This document shows positions 36,935 to 48,122 of a DNA stretch of 64,000 nt, one piece after another. A program made the translations under genes and the position numbers. How positions within the stretch are numbered: the stretch's first letter is position 1; each line of letters opens with the position of its first letter. The notes under the pieces were generated by a model. It made no database searches and was not told the origin of the DNA. It saw nothing but the letters and a program-made list of their open reading frames with translations. Location of the stretch: NCBI RefSeq assembly GCF_014698965.1, contig NZ_JACXAE010000134.1, positions 212,651-276,650 on the forward strand. The letters run 5' to 3'. This DNA comes from Iningainema tapete BLCC-T55 (GTDB lineage Bacteria; Cyanobacteriota; Cyanobacteriia; Cyanobacteriales; Nostocaceae).

Positions 36935-38545
36935 TTACTCAGCAATATTCGTCATTGAAACCTGTGAATTAGCCAATGTCGGCGCGGTAAAAATACGAGA
37001 GTATAGACTTGTTGGTTGTTGATGAGCTACAACTGGCAGAACCTGACGAGCATGAGCCGCTACTGCCACTGCTTTGACATCGTAAGTTTGTGTTGCCAAC
37101 TTGGGATACAAACCGATACCGATGATAGGAACCAAAAGACAAGCAGTTACAAATAGTTCGCGAGGTTTAATATCGGCTACTACTTTATCCAGTACCAAAT
37201 TTTCGTTTTGTTTGCCGTAGAAAATAGAACGTAACATCGACAGCAGGTAAATCGGAGTTAATATCACACCAACTGCTGACAGTAGCACGACGACAACTTT
37301 GAAGTTAGAACTGTAGACATCACTGGTAGTGATACCCAAGAACACCATCAATTCTCCAACAAAACCACTCATTCCTGGTAAAGCGAGAGAAGCCATTGCA
37401 CCGGCAGTAAACAGAGCAAAAGTTACAGGCATTACCTTCGCTATACCACCCATTTGATCCATCATCAAGGTGTGAGTACGCTCGTAGGTGACACCAGAGA
37501 GGAAGAACAAGCTAGCAGCAATCAAACCGTGGGAAACCATCTGTAGCACAGCGCCACTGATACCTAGCTCTGTGTAGGAAGCAATTCCAATCAGTACAAA
37601 CCCCATATGAGCGATCGAAGAGTATGCCAAGCGACGCTTGAGATTTGTTTGCGCAAAAGCACAGCAAGCACCGTAAACAATATTCACTACACCCAAAATC
37701 ACTAGCACAGGAGCAAAGTAAACATGAGCATCAGTTAACATCTCCATGTTGATGCGGATGAGAGCATAACCACCCATCTTCAACAACACACCCGCCAATA
37801 TCATCGAAACTGGCGCTGAAGCTTCACCGTGAGCATCAGGTAACCAAGTATGTAGAGGGAAAATCGGTAGCTTTACCCCGAAAGCAATTAAGAAACCTGC
37901 GTAAACCAGCAATTCAAAAGCTTTAGGATATTCTTTCATTCCCAGAGTCGCCATGTCAAAGGTGACTGTATCTCCAGAGAATGCCATTGCAAAACCCGCT
38001 ACCAAGATAAATATTGAAGCAGCAGCAGTATAGAGAATGAACTTAGTTGCTGCATAGCGACGCTTTTGCCCTCCCCAAATGGAAATTAGCAAGTAGGCAG
38101 GTACTAACTCGATTTCCCACATCAAGAAAAACAACAGCAAATCTTGGGCAACAAACACCCCTAACTGGGCGCTGTACATCGCTAGCATCAAACCATAAAA
38201 CAATCGCGGCTTGTTTGTTACTTTCCAAGCCGCGAAGATTGCCAGAGTATTGATTAAACCTGTAAGTAGTACCAGCGGCATCGACAATCCATCAACCGCT
38301 ACTGACCAATTTAAACCTATTTGCGGAACCCAAGGATAGCTTTCTACTAGTTGAAAAGCACTATTGTGAAAATCGTAGCTGAGCCAGAAAGCATAAATCA
38401 TTAAAGCAAAGTCGGCGATCGCTACTCCCAAAGTATACCAGCGAACTGTTTTACCTTCTTTATCCGGAATCAGAGGGATGGCTAAGGCAGCCACCAGTGG
38501 CAAAAGAATAATGGTTGTTAACCAAGGCATTTCAATAGCATTCAT
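36935..38545 (-). CDS. ndhD: NAD(P)H-quinone oxidoreductase subunit 4 (NdhD)
   Basis: About 536 residues from ATG 38545 (TTG at 38554 is the longer option). Fourteen membrane helices are expected and the proton-translocating antiporter-type motifs are visible: [18 protein letters not shown] near residue 127, [23 protein letters not shown] loop near 226, and the lysine/histidine helices after it. It is a membrane-arm subunit of the thylakoid NDH-1 complex, moving electrons from ferredoxin to plastoquinone and pumping protons. The sequence looks most like the NdhD1 type used in respiratory/cyclic NDH-1. No ndhF is adjacent. Confidence 0.95.
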   Translation of the reverse strand: MNAIEMPWLTTIILLPLVAALAIPLIPDKEGKTVRWYTLGVAIADFALMIYAFWLSYDFHNSAFQLVESYPWVPQIGLNWSVAVDGLSMPLVLLTGLINTLAIFAAWKVTNKPRLFYGLMLAMYSAQLGVFVAQDLLLFFLMWEIELVPAYLLISIWGGQKRRYAATKFILYTAAASIFILVAGFAMAFSGDTVTFDMATLGMKEYPKAFELLVYAGFLIAFGVKLPIFPLHTWLPDAHGEASAPVSMILAGVLLKMGGYALIRINMEMLTDAHVYFAPVLVILGVVNIVYGACCAFAQTNLKRRLAYSSIAHMGFVLIGIASYTELGISGAVLQMVSHGLIAASLFFLSGVTYERTHTLMMDQMGGIAKVMPVTFALFTAGAMASLALPGMSGFVGELMVFLGITTSDVYSSNFKVVVVLLSAVGVILTPIYLLSMLRSIFYGKQNENLVLDKVVADIKPRELFVTACLLVPIIGIGLYPKLATQTYDVKAVAVAAHARQVLPVVAHQQPTSLYSRIFTAPTLANSQVSMTNIAE

Positions 38546-38756
38546 CACTGACAATCAATTGACTTATTTACTTTTAGTTACATTATATTAAGCATTTTTG
38601 AGTTTTGTAAACGTAATTTCTTCCTAAAGCCACTATCTTTACGAAAACTTTAGTAATAAATACTTGTTTTTCGGCATAATTTACCCTAAATGTAAACTTG
38701 TGTAAAGTCAATAAAAAACGGCGCTAGCGCAACCGTTACAAATTGTAATAAAAATA

Positions 38757-38791
38757 GGAGGCAGGAGACAGGAGTCAGGAGTCAGGAGTAG
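38757..38791. repeat. Short tandem repeat (AGGAGxC family)
   Basis: Heptamers such as CAGGAGT and CAGGAGA are repeated about four times just after the thrB stop. The same family recurs at 42836-42889. This is the STRR type known from Nostocales. Confidence 0.75.
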
Positions 38792-39731
38792 AAATTCTTG
38801 ATCCGTGGAAATCAACCGAGAGCGATCGCACATCAACCTCAACACCTTCCGATTGCCAAGCAGCAGCCATTGCCACCCGCACAGCCTCTTGTTGCGATCG
38901 ATCCGTCAAAGCCAAAAGAGTAGGTCCAGCACCACTAATCACCAAACCATAAGCACCAGCAGCAACAGCAGCCGAATACACCGCATCAAAACCCCTAATT
39001 AACTCCCGACGAAAAGGCTCATGCAACCGATCCTGCAAACCAGCCCGCAACCAATCCCCATTCCCAGACTCCAACCCCCGCAACAACAAACCCAGATGCG
39101 CCACATTAAAAATCGCATCCCCACGACTCACCTCACTCGGCAAAACCCGCCGCGCCTCCTGAGTAGACAACTCAAAATCAGGAATCGCCACCACAGGAAC
39201 AACCGAATTACACCAACCAACCTCACAAACCTCCCACTCTTGGCGCTCTTGGCGTCTTGGCGGTTCAACCCCCAACCCCGTCGCCGCCAAACGACAACCC
39301 CCCAATAAAGCAGGCACAACATTATCAGGATGCCCCTCCAAAGCGATCGCCAACTCCATCACCTGCAACCGACTCAAAGGCTCACCCGCCAAAAAATTCG
39401 CACCCAGCAACCCACCAACAATAGCCGTCGCCGAACTACCCAAACCCCGCGCCAAAGGAACACCAAGATTAATGGACATCTTCACAGGCGGCGGAGCCTG
39501 CCCAATATATTGATATAACTTGACAAAAGCCTGATAAAGAAGATTACTCTCATCAGTCTTTACCTTCTCTGCCTCAGCACCAGTAACAGCGATCTTTACT
39601 CCTTCTTCATTGTGCCTAGTGAACTTAAACTCGTTATACAAAGTTAAAGCGGCACCAATGCAATCAAATCCAGGTCCCAAATTAGCAGTTGTAGCGGGAA
39701 CAACAACAGTAGCACAAGAAATTACAGACAT
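38775..39731 (-). CDS. thrB: Homoserine kinase
   Basis: About 318 residues from ATG 39731 (MSVISCATVVVPATT); the longer start at 39752 adds seven residues unlike the family. GHMP-kinase motifs are present: ATTANLGPGFDCIG (~13-27), the ATP loop LGVPLARGLGSSATAIVGG (~89-107), and GAYGLVISGAGPTLLAL near the C-terminus. It phosphorylates homoserine for threonine synthesis. The last codons run into the tandem repeat, so the C-terminus may be slightly extended. Around 39240-39260 codon usage is unusually C-rich on the plus strand. Confidence 0.95.
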   Translation of the reverse strand: MSVISCATVVVPATTANLGPGFDCIGAALTLYNEFKFTRHNEEGVKIAVTGAEAEKVKTDESNLLYQAFVKLYQYIGQAPPPVKMSINLGVPLARGLGSSATAIVGGLLGANFLAGEPLSRLQVMELAIALEGHPDNVVPALLGGCRLAATGLGVEPPRRQERQEWEVCEVGWCNSVVPVVAIPDFELSTQEARRVLPSEVSRGDAIFNVAHLGLLLRGLESGNGDWLRAGLQDRLHEPFRRELIRGFDAVYSAAVAAGAYGLVISGAGPTLLALTDRSQQEAVRVAMAAAWQSEGVEVDVRSLSVDFHGSRISTPDS

Positions 39732-39803
39732 ATGCAAATACATACGAATCAATAAACCAGCATCCCATGTATCTGCTTGATTTACTCATTTGTAAATGCA
39801 ATA

Positions 39804-40097
39804 TTAACTAGAGAAGGCAATATCACTATCCGCGTCATCTTCGTTTAACCCAAACTTCTCATACAGTTCTCTAACATTTTGAGGCTGAATCATTCCCGCT
39901 TTTGCGCGTTCCAGAGCAGTGAGCAAACGAGCAGAATTAGCAGGTGAACGAAGTAAATACAGAGTTTCTAATAAACTGTTGTATTCTGCTTCGGAAATCA
40001 AGACAACATTTTTACCATCTGGTTGGCTAATAACTACCGCTTCATCTGTCTCTAAAACTTTACTGAAAAGCTTTTCATTGTTAACTATTTTGCTCAT
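39804..40097 (-). CDS. Phd/YefM-type antitoxin, no toxin adjacent
   Basis: About 97 residues from ATG 40097 (MSKIVNNEKLF); the frame extends to 40136. The core EAVVISQPDGKNVVLISEAEYNSLLETLYLL (two segments) matches Phd/YefM DNA-binding antitoxins. No RelE/YoeB-type toxin lies beside it: thrB follows 72 nt downstream and the upstream gap is short. Orphan antitoxins can act as plain repressors. Confidence 0.8.
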   Translation of the reverse strand: MSKIVNNEKLFSKVLETDEAVVISQPDGKNVVLISEAEYNSLLETLYLLRSPANSARLLTALERAKAGMIQPQNVRELYEKFGLNEDDADSDIAFSS

Positions 40098-40180
40098 TTT
40101 GAACACAAGTCTAATTTTCCATTGAATGAACAGCAACTTAAATTGCCATAAAAAAATGATAAATTCAGAATTGAATTGAA

Positions 40181-40213
40181 AGAAACCCAGTTTCTTTAAG
40201 AAACTGGGTTTCT
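40181..40213. repeat. Perfect 16-bp inverted repeat (AGAAACCCAGTTTCTT)
   Basis: Arms 40181-40196 and 40198-40213 are perfectly complementary around a single base. It is a common cyanobacterial dispersed hairpin and, ~70 nt after the ycf35 stop, may terminate that transcript. A weaker relative is in 57180-57215. Confidence 0.75.
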
Positions 40214-40285
40214 GGGAAAAAAAGCGGGCTAACCGCTATTACTTAGGTTAACCCGTGCAGCTTTGGGAACGCGCAGAGAGATTAA

Positions 40286-40636
40286 TTATTGCAATACCAA
40301 CTTAACGTTGGCATTTTGCAGACCGCGTTGCTTAACTTCAGCCAGAGTTTTGTTAACAGCGTACTTCTGGTTGATAGAGTTAATTAGTTCAGTCTGGTTG
40401 TGCTTCTTAGCAACGCCCCACAGGTCTGCGATGAGGTCGAAAGAACCATCGCTGTTGCGAGACCAACCGAGATCGTACTCACCTTCTAAAACTGCAACGA
40501 TGTCAGAACGAACGCGCTGACCGTTGTAGCCGCGAACATCAGCATCAGTTTTTACGCTGATACCCAAATCGCGTAAAGAAGACTTGAGGATTTCTGCATC
40601 GGAGATTTTGGTGCGCAGGGTGCTAAAATGAGACAT
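40286..40636 (-). CDS. ycf35: DUF1257 / Ycf35 protein
   Basis: About 116 residues from ATG 40636 (MSHFSTLRTKISD), preceded by GGAGG; the frame extends to 40672. It matches the Ycf35/DUF1257 family across its whole length (GYNGQRVRSDIVAVLEG, LIADLWGVAKKHNQ). The function is not established; it is conserved in cyanobacteria and red-algal plastids and often lies beside ycf46, as here. Confidence 0.9.
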   Translation of the reverse strand: MSHFSTLRTKISDAEILKSSLRDLGISVKTDADVRGYNGQRVRSDIVAVLEGEYDLGWSRNSDGSFDLIADLWGVAKKHNQTELINSINQKYAVNKTLAEVKQRGLQNANVKLVLQ

Positions 40637-40772
40637 TTGGGTTTCCTCCAGAGAAGATTGAGAAAAGGACAACGGTTTGTTTTAGGCGCCGCGTTTACAC
40701 TATTACGCGGTTTTTTCATAACTGCTAGCGTTGGGCGCTAGCCTTTGCCTCTGTTGTTACAGAGGAAAGCTT

Positions 40773-42284
40773 TTAGAACTCCATCCGCTGATATTCAGCG
40801 ACGGAAGATGCTGCAGGTCTTGCACGCTGTCTAGCCCAGTCTCTGAGGGCTGTTACCTGTTCTTGCATCGTGCGGGACAGCGGCAGTGTTGCCTTGAGTG
40901 CAGCAATAATATCTAATTGGGTGAACTCGCGTTCTTGGGCAAAAGCTTCGTACATTGCTGCCACAAGCGCTTGTTCTATTTCTGCCCCAGAAAAACCATC
41001 AGACATTTTCGCGAGTTGTTCCAAGTCAAACCGAGCGATATCGTCTCGGCGCTTAGTGAGGTGTATCTTGAAAATATCTTGACGCTCTTCGGGAGTAGGC
41101 AGATCCACAAAGAATATTTCATCAAAACGACCTTTCCTTAAAAATTCGCCTGGTAGGCGTTCTACCCTGTTTGCTGTCGCCATGACAAATACTGGCGATT
41201 TCTTTTCTTGCATCCAGGTAAGGAAAGAGCCGAAGATCCTGCTGGAAGTACCACCATCGGAATCAGAAGAACCTGTAGTACCAGCAAAGGATTTATCTAA
41301 CTCGTCGATAAACAGAATCACTGGAGATATTGATTCTGCTGTTCTGAGGGCGTTGCGTAAATTTGCTTCTGAACGTCCCACCATTGAGCCGTCATATACT
41401 CGCCCCATATCTAAGCGTAGTAGTGGTAAACCCCACAACCGCGAGGTAGTTTTGGCAATCAATGATTTACCGCAACCAGGAACTCCTAGTATCAGCATTC
41501 CTTTAGGTTGGGGCAAACCGTACTCTCTTGCTCTTTCTGTGAAAGCATTAGAGCGTTGCTTTAACCACTTCTTCAATTCTTCTAATCCACCTACAGCCTC
41601 AATGGTTTCATCTTCTTCTATGTATTCTAGTATACCATTGCGTCTGATTAGTTGCTTTTTCTCCGATAATACTATATCTACTTCATCTTCCGTCAAACGC
41701 CCTGAAGTTACCTGTGCCTTGCGGTAGACTTTTTCCGCTTCATCTTTAGTTAATCCTAAAGCTGCCCTGAGTAATTTTTCCCGCGCTTCTGTTGATAGTC
41801 GGCGTCCACGATTTTGCTCGAGATGATAAGTTAAAACTTTATTTAACTCACCCATGTCAGGTAACTGAAAGTCCAAAACAGCAACTTCCTTCTCTAGTTC
41901 GATTGGTATTTGCTGCATGGGTGACATCAAGATAATGTTCTTTTGCGTCCCTTTGAAGCTAGCGATCGCATCCCGCAAAGATCTTGTTGTCGGCGGCGCA
42001 TCTATAAACGGATGTAAATCTTTAAGAATAAATATACCAGGCTCTCTTTGCCGAATAATCCACTCGATCGCCGCTTCTGGCGACACTGTGTTGTGTTGAG
42101 TGACATTCCTGGGTTGACCGTACTCAACGATGCCGTGAGTTACTGTCCAAACGTATACTCGTCGCAGAGGCTTTAACGATTGAGCGATTGTGGAGATTGC
42201 TTGCTCAGCCCGCTCTTCCTCGGAGGTCACAAGGTAGATTAAAGGGTATTGAGCTTGAATGAGGACGTTGAGCTCTTCTTTCAT
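40773..42284 (-). CDS. ycf46: Ycf46 AAA ATPase
   Basis: 503 residues. The N-terminal ~220 residues are Ycf46-specific (LIQAQYPLIYLVTSEEERAE; FILKDLHPF). The AAA module follows with Walker A GVPGCGKS (~268), Walker B ILFIDELDKSF (~325), and the sensor/arginine region RLPGEFLRKGRFDE (~375). It is a soluble ATPase conserved in cyanobacteria and algal plastids; a role in regulating photosynthesis/CO2 use has been proposed. It lies ~100 nt upstream of ycf35 on the same strand. Confidence 0.95.
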   Translation of the reverse strand: MKEELNVLIQAQYPLIYLVTSEEERAEQAISTIAQSLKPLRRVYVWTVTHGIVEYGQPRNVTQHNTVSPEAAIEWIIRQREPGIFILKDLHPFIDAPPTTRSLRDAIASFKGTQKNIILMSPMQQIPIELEKEVAVLDFQLPDMGELNKVLTYHLEQNRGRRLSTEAREKLLRAALGLTKDEAEKVYRKAQVTSGRLTEDEVDIVLSEKKQLIRRNGILEYIEEDETIEAVGGLEELKKWLKQRSNAFTERAREYGLPQPKGMLILGVPGCGKSLIAKTTSRLWGLPLLRLDMGRVYDGSMVGRSEANLRNALRTAESISPVILFIDELDKSFAGTTGSSDSDGGTSSRIFGSFLTWMQEKKSPVFVMATANRVERLPGEFLRKGRFDEIFFVDLPTPEERQDIFKIHLTKRRDDIARFDLEQLAKMSDGFSGAEIEQALVAAMYEAFAQEREFTQLDIIAALKATLPLSRTMQEQVTALRDWARQRARPAASSVAEYQRMEF

Positions 42285-42384
42285 ACATCGACCTACTTGA
42301 GACCACTAACAGACAGTTCAGACATCGCTTTTAGGCTTTTAAATACTGTGGAATTATGAACTTATCACTCATAATCCCTATTTT

Positions 42385-42720
42385 TTAGCAAGGAACTAAC
42401 TCTGATTCTCCCTTTTGGGGTGTTTCGTCCCTTATTTCATCCATAGGTACATGCTCAGTGGTAAATCCTGACTTACCCATTGCTACCAATTCACCATCTC
42501 GTAATAATAGAGAACTTTCACAATTTGGACAGGAATAAACTCTATGAGTTCTTCCATAGGATGCTTCTGTTTCTTCTACTAGCTCTGAATTTGCTAGATA
42601 AAACACTAACGCACGTTCTGCTAGTTCTGACATTGGTTCTGAATCGATTGCTGATCGAATCTTCAACCTTCTGTGCAGTTCTGGCGATAAATACAAAGTT
42701 ACCTTTTGCTTCGTTTGCAT
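42385..42720 (-). CDS. Ribbon-helix-helix-like protein with CxxC motif
   Basis: 111 residues. Residues 1-45 (KVTLYLSPELHRRLKIRSAID...MSELAERALVFYL) look like a ribbon-helix-helix DNA-binding domain. A single CPNC motif at about residue 69 could belong to a small metal or redox site. Probably a transcription regulator; the target is unknown. It lies 100 nt upstream of ycf46 on the same strand. Confidence 0.7.
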   Translation of the reverse strand: MQTKQKVTLYLSPELHRRLKIRSAIDSEPMSELAERALVFYLANSELVEETEASYGRTHRVYSCPNCESSLLLRDGELVAMGKSGFTTEHVPMDEIRDETPQKGESELVPC

Positions 42721-42835
42721 ACTACTCTTTAACGGTCTTACCCGGGTATGTATCTTACGTTATCTGCTTATTTTTTAGTTGTCAAGACACTAAAACGTTT
42801 TGACGGCATTATTGTTACATTTATTTACAAATGAG

Positions 42836-42889
42836 ACGGGAGTCAGGAGACAGGAGTCAGGAGATAGGAGATAGGAGACTCCTGAATTC
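42836..42889. repeat. Short tandem repeat (AGGAGxx family)
   Basis: About seven degenerate heptamers (CAGGAGA, CAGGAGT, ATAGGAG) lie upstream of sqdB. Same family as 38757-38791. Confidence 0.75.
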
Positions 42890-42938
42890 TTCATCTTTAG
42901 GGGTCACAAACCTGATAGATTTAGCTATCAGCGAGTAA

Positions 42939-44102
<1,164 letters not shown>

Positions 44103-44158
44103 TTGATGGTTAATAGTTGATTGTTGATGGTTAATAACAATTAACTATTAACCATCAA
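44103..44158. repeat. Inverted repeat between sqdB and sqdX
   Basis: TTGATGGTTAATAGTT (44103-44118) and its exact complement (44143-44158) form a long hairpin. It could attenuate or stabilise the sqdB-sqdX message. Confidence 0.7.
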
Positions 44159-44203
44159 CAATTAGCCAGCTAGTAATTAATGACTAATGACTAATGACTA
44201 AAT

Positions 44204-45337
44204 ATGCGAATTGCCCTATTTACCGAAACCTTTCTGCCCAAGGTTGATGGAATTGTGACACGTTTGAGTCACATTATTGACCATCTCCAACGCAATCACC
44301 ATCAAGTACTAGTAATTGCTCCAGAGGGTGGTATTACAGAACACAAAGGAGCTAAAGTATATGGTGTTTCAGGCTTTCCTTTACCACTATATCCAGAATT
44401 AAAACTAGCACTGCCTCGCCCATCAATTGGTGAAGAACTAGAAAATTTCCAACCGGATATTATTCATGTAGTGAACCCTGCCGTACTGGGATTAGCTGGT
44501 ATATTTTATAGTAAGTTATTAAATATACCTTTAGTAGCATCTTACCACACCCATTTGCCCCAATATCTTCAGCACTACGGCTTGGCAATGCTAGAAGGAT
44601 TGTTGTGGGAATTACTCAAGGCAGCTCATAATCAAGCCGCATTGAATTTGTGTACCTCAAAACCGATGGTGGACGAACTGACAAATCACGGGATTGAAAG
44701 AGTGGATTTATGGCAACCAGGAGTGGATACAGAATCATTCCATCCTGACATGTATTCTCAACAAATGCGGGCGCGATTATCGCAAAATAATCCCGAAAAC
44801 CCATTACTGCTGTATGTTGGGCGTCTTTCTGCTGAAAAAGAAATTGAACGCATTAAACCGGTATTAGAAGCGATTCCTCAATCACGGTTAGCATTAGTGG
44901 GAGATGGGCCGCACCGTCAAGCACTGGAAAAACATTTTGCTGGGACTAATACCTATTTTGTTGGTTATCTTACTGGGACAGATTTAGCTTCTGCTTTTGC
45001 CAGCGCTGATGCTTTTATCTTCCCCTCCCGTACAGAAACACTGGGATTGGTGTTACTAGAGGCAATGGCAGCGGGATGTCCGGTGGTAGCAGCACGTAGT
45101 GGTGGTATTCCCGATATTGTTACTGATGGAGTTAATGGTTATTTATTTGAGCCAGAAGCCGATGTAAGTAGTGCGATCGCAGCTACTGTTCGCCTATTAG
45201 AAAGGAAACCAGAAAGGGAAGTTATACGTCAAAATGCTCGTCGTCATGCTGAACGTTGGGGATGGGCAGCAGCGGCACAGCAACTGGTTGGGTACTATCA
45301 GAGAATTATTTATTCTGAACTACCAAAAGCGGCATAA
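44204..45337 (+). CDS. sqdX: SQDG synthase (sulfoquinovosyltransferase)
   Basis: 377 residues, GT-B fold of glycosyltransferase family 4: N-terminal FTETFLPKVDGIVTRL (6-21) and C-terminal donor site with E-x7-E in SRTETLGLVLLEAMAAG (~276-292). It transfers sulfoquinovose to diacylglycerol, completing SQDG. The gene order with sqdB supports the specific assignment over other GT4 enzymes. Confidence 0.94.
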   Translation: MRIALFTETFLPKVDGIVTRLSHIIDHLQRNHHQVLVIAPEGGITEHKGAKVYGVSGFPLPLYPELKLALPRPSIGEELENFQPDIIHVVNPAVLGLAGIFYSKLLNIPLVASYHTHLPQYLQHYGLAMLEGLLWELLKAAHNQAALNLCTSKPMVDELTNHGIERVDLWQPGVDTESFHPDMYSQQMRARLSQNNPENPLLLYVGRLSAEKEIERIKPVLEAIPQSRLALVGDGPHRQALEKHFAGTNTYFVGYLTGTDLASAFASADAFIFPSRTETLGLVLLEAMAAGCPVVAARSGGIPDIVTDGVNGYLFEPEADVSSAIAATVRLLERKPEREVIRQNARRHAERWGWAAAAQQLVGYYQRIIYSELPKAA

Positions 45338-45349
45338 AAATTTCATGCC

Positions 45350-45378
45350 GTAGAGACGTTCCGGCGGAACGTCTCTAC
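45350..45378. repeat. GTAGAGACG palindromic repeat
   Basis: Near-perfect 29-nt palindrome with GTAGAGACGTTCC arms, 13 nt after the sqdX stop. Same family as 46941-46970, 48076-48104, 52018-52045 and 53685-53713; here it may terminate sqdX transcription. Confidence 0.8.
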
Positions 45379-45498
45379 AGGATTTTGATTAAAGGTGAAT
45401 TTTTTCACCTTTATTGTCCGGATTTGTAGATTTTAGTTGTGAATCTCAATTATTGAAATTAGAATCTAAAATCGCTCATCTTAAATCTACCCATCCCC

Positions 45499-48063
45499 AT
45501 GACACTCCTTAATACTGGTAGCGTCCTGGCTACATTAACTGAACTTACTCAAGTTAATCGCACTCACGCTCTGCTACGCCGTGTCAAAGACCTTTCTGTA
45601 AACGAATTTGTTTGCTTACTTGATTTTATCACTGCCGAATTTCAACAATTTCTTAGAGCTATAGATTTGATTAATAATGAAGCTCTAGAAACAATGCTAG
45701 AAAAAGTTTTAGAAGCAATTACACTCAAAATTGGACAGATTCTTCAAGCTGAACATACTACTATTTTTTTAGTAGATTACGATAAAAATCAGTTGTGGTC
45801 TAAAGTTCCCCAAGATAACAGTCAAAAACCTCTAGAAATTCGCATTCCCATTAATGTAGGTATACCTGGATATGTTGCCAGTACAACTGAATATTTGAAT
45901 ATATCTAAAACACACACTCACCCACTCTTCAGTCCAGAGTTAGAAAAACAAATGGGCTATAAGACTCATAATATTTTATGTATGCCAGTTGTTAGTAGTA
46001 AAAATCAAGTTGTGGCGGTAGTACAACTGGCAAATAAAGCCGGAAATATTCCTTTTAATTATGAAGATGAAAAGAGCTTTCGAGACTTTGCTTCTTCTAT
46101 TGGTATTATATTAGAAAGCTGCCAGTCTTTCTATGTAGCAGCACGCAATCAGCGGGGTGCTACAGCTTTGTTGAGGGCAACTCAAACACTAGGACAAAGC
46201 CTGGATCTAGAAGCAACTTTGCAGATAGTCATGGAACAAGCCCGGATTTTAATGCAGGCAGACCGCAGCACACTATTTTTGTATCGTAAAGAAATGGGGG
46301 AACTGTGGACTAAGGTGGCTTCTCTTGACGGGAAAACAATGATGGAAATTTGTATCCCTGCTAATCGAGGTATTGCTGGATATGTTGCCTCAACTGGTGA
46401 AGCACTAAACATCACTGACGCTTATAAAGATCCACGTTTTGATCCAACTACAGATAAAAAGACTGGTTATATAACTCGTAATATTTTATGTTTACCCGTA
46501 TTTAATTCGGCAAATGAATTGATCGGGGTGACACAGCTAATTAATAAGCAGCAAGGTAGTTTTACTGCATCGGATGAAGAATTTATGCGGGCTTTTAATA
46601 TCCAAGCTGGAATTGCCCTAGAAAATGCCCGTCTTTTTGAAAGTGTATTATTAGAAAAACAGTATCAAAAAGATATTCTGCAAAGTTTGTCTAATGCTGT
46701 AATTTCTACAGATATGGAGGGTAGAATTGTCACAATTAATGATGCAGCATTGGAGTTACTAGGTTGTCCGTTAGGAGAAGCTAACGCGAAAAATAACAAG
46801 CATTTATGGGAACAAAATTTGATTAATCGTCTAGTTTGGGAAGTTGTACCAATTGATAATTTACAGTTCCGGCTAGAAGATAGTTTGAAAACAGGAGCAA
46901 AACATTTTGTCCCAGAACAAAGTTTAACAGTGCAATTGTGTGTAGAGACGCGCCATGGCGCGTCTCTACAAGATACAGGTATTTACATTCTGGCAGTACG
47001 CTCAAGTACCCAACCAGATGTTTTTATTCCTTGGAATCAACCTCTGACACCATCAAGAGCGCTACTAAGTGGGAACAACGTTAAAACTATCGAACGTAGC
47101 CTTAATCTTACCGTTAATCCTTTAACTAATCCAGAAGGTGGGGTGCGGGGTGGCTTAGTAGTATTGGAAGATATCAGTCGGGAAAAACGGATGAAAACTA
47201 CTATGTACCGTTATCTTACTCCTCATGTAGCAGAACAAGTAATGGCATTGGGAGATGATGCGTTAATGGTAGGTGAACGTAAGGAAGTAACAGTTTTATT
47301 TTCTGATATTAGAGGTTACACCACACTGACAGAAAATTTAGGCGCTGCTGAGGTAGTATCGCTGTTAAATCAGTATTTTGAAACAATGGTGGAAGCAGTT
47401 TTTAACCATGAAGGTACTTTAGATAAGTTTATTGGTGATGCTTTAATGGCAGTATTTGGTGCGCCGCTACCACTCGTAGAAAATCATGCTTGGCGGGCGG
47501 TAGAAGCTGCGTTAGATATGCGTCAACGCCTAGCAGAATTTAATCAAAGACGCATGACTCAAAATGTGCCACAAATCCGGATCGGAATTGGTATAAGTTC
47601 AGGGGAAGTGGTTTCGGGTAACATTGGTTCACACAAACGAATGGATTACACAGTGATTGGCGATGGTGTGAATTTGAGTTCACGTTTGGAGGCTGTAACC
47701 AAGGAATATGGTTGTGACGTAATTTTAAGTGAATTTACTTATAATTTGTGTAGCGATCGCCTTTGGGCGCGAGAATTAGATAAAATACGGGTGAAAGGGA
47801 AAAATCAAGCAGTAAAAATTTACGAATTGATTGGCGATCGCAATACTCCCCTAGATTCACGAACCCAAGAATTTTTATCTCACTATCAAAACGGACGTTT
47901 TGCTTATTTACAAGGTAATTTTCGACAAGCAATTACCTATTTTGAAACCGCTAAAAGTATTCAACCTCACGATCAAGCCGTTGCTATTCACCTACAACGC
48001 TCCCATAATTACCTGATGCAACCTCCGGATAAATATTGGGATGGTGTTTGGAATACTAGGTAA
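45499..48063 (+). CDS. cyaB1: CyaB1-type adenylate cyclase (GAF-GAF-PAS-cyclase)
   Basis: 854 residues. Two tandem GAF domains (~62-205 and ~230-380; NKxF-like NI/LCMPV motifs), a PAS domain (~393-545), a class III cyclase domain (~590-775) with both metal aspartates (VLFSDIRGY, FIGDALMA), the adenine-specific Lys in LDKFIGD and the Asn/Arg pair in GVNLSSRLE, and a TPR-like tail. This matches Anabaena CyaB1, in which cAMP binding to GAF-B activates the cyclase. The PAS segment contains an in-frame 30-bp palindrome (46941-46970) encoding VETRHGASLQ, an apparent repeat insertion tolerated by the protein. Confidence 0.93.
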   Translation: MTLLNTGSVLATLTELTQVNRTHALLRRVKDLSVNEFVCLLDFITAEFQQFLRAIDLINNEALETMLEKVLEAITLKIGQILQAEHTTIFLVDYDKNQLWSKVPQDNSQKPLEIRIPINVGIPGYVASTTEYLNISKTHTHPLFSPELEKQMGYKTHNILCMPVVSSKNQVVAVVQLANKAGNIPFNYEDEKSFRDFASSIGIILESCQSFYVAARNQRGATALLRATQTLGQSLDLEATLQIVMEQARILMQADRSTLFLYRKEMGELWTKVASLDGKTMMEICIPANRGIAGYVASTGEALNITDAYKDPRFDPTTDKKTGYITRNILCLPVFNSANELIGVTQLINKQQGSFTASDEEFMRAFNIQAGIALENARLFESVLLEKQYQKDILQSLSNAVISTDMEGRIVTINDAALELLGCPLGEANAKNNKHLWEQNLINRLVWEVVPIDNLQFRLEDSLKTGAKHFVPEQSLTVQLCVETRHGASLQDTGIYILAVRSSTQPDVFIPWNQPLTPSRALLSGNNVKTIERSLNLTVNPLTNPEGGVRGGLVVLEDISREKRMKTTMYRYLTPHVAEQVMALGDDALMVGERKEVTVLFSDIRGYTTLTENLGAAEVVSLLNQYFETMVEAVFNHEGTLDKFIGDALMAVFGAPLPLVENHAWRAVEAALDMRQRLAEFNQRRMTQNVPQIRIGIGISSGEVVSGNIGSHKRMDYTVIGDGVNLSSRLEAVTKEYGCDVILSEFTYNLCSDRLWARELDKIRVKGKNQAVKIYELIGDRNTPLDSRTQEFLSHYQNGRFAYLQGNFRQAITYFETAKSIQPHDQAVAIHLQRSHNYLMQPPDKYWDGVWNTR
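46941..46970. repeat. Perfect 30-bp palindrome inside the cyclase gene
   Basis: Starts TGTAGAGACGCGCC and is its own exact complement. The family otherwise lies between genes in this window. It is a multiple of three bases and keeps the reading frame open. Confidence 0.9.
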
Positions 48064-48075
48064 TTTTGGGAGTTA

Positions 48076-48104
48076 GTACAGAAGTTCTGCGGGAACGTCT
48101 GTAC
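48076..48104. repeat. Degenerate GTAGAGACG-family palindrome
   Basis: GTACAGAAGTTC and GAACGTCTGTAC arms, 12 nt after the cyclase stop. A diverged family member, possible terminator between convergent genes. Confidence 0.6.
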
Positions 48105-48122
48105 AAGAGATATGAGGGAGAA

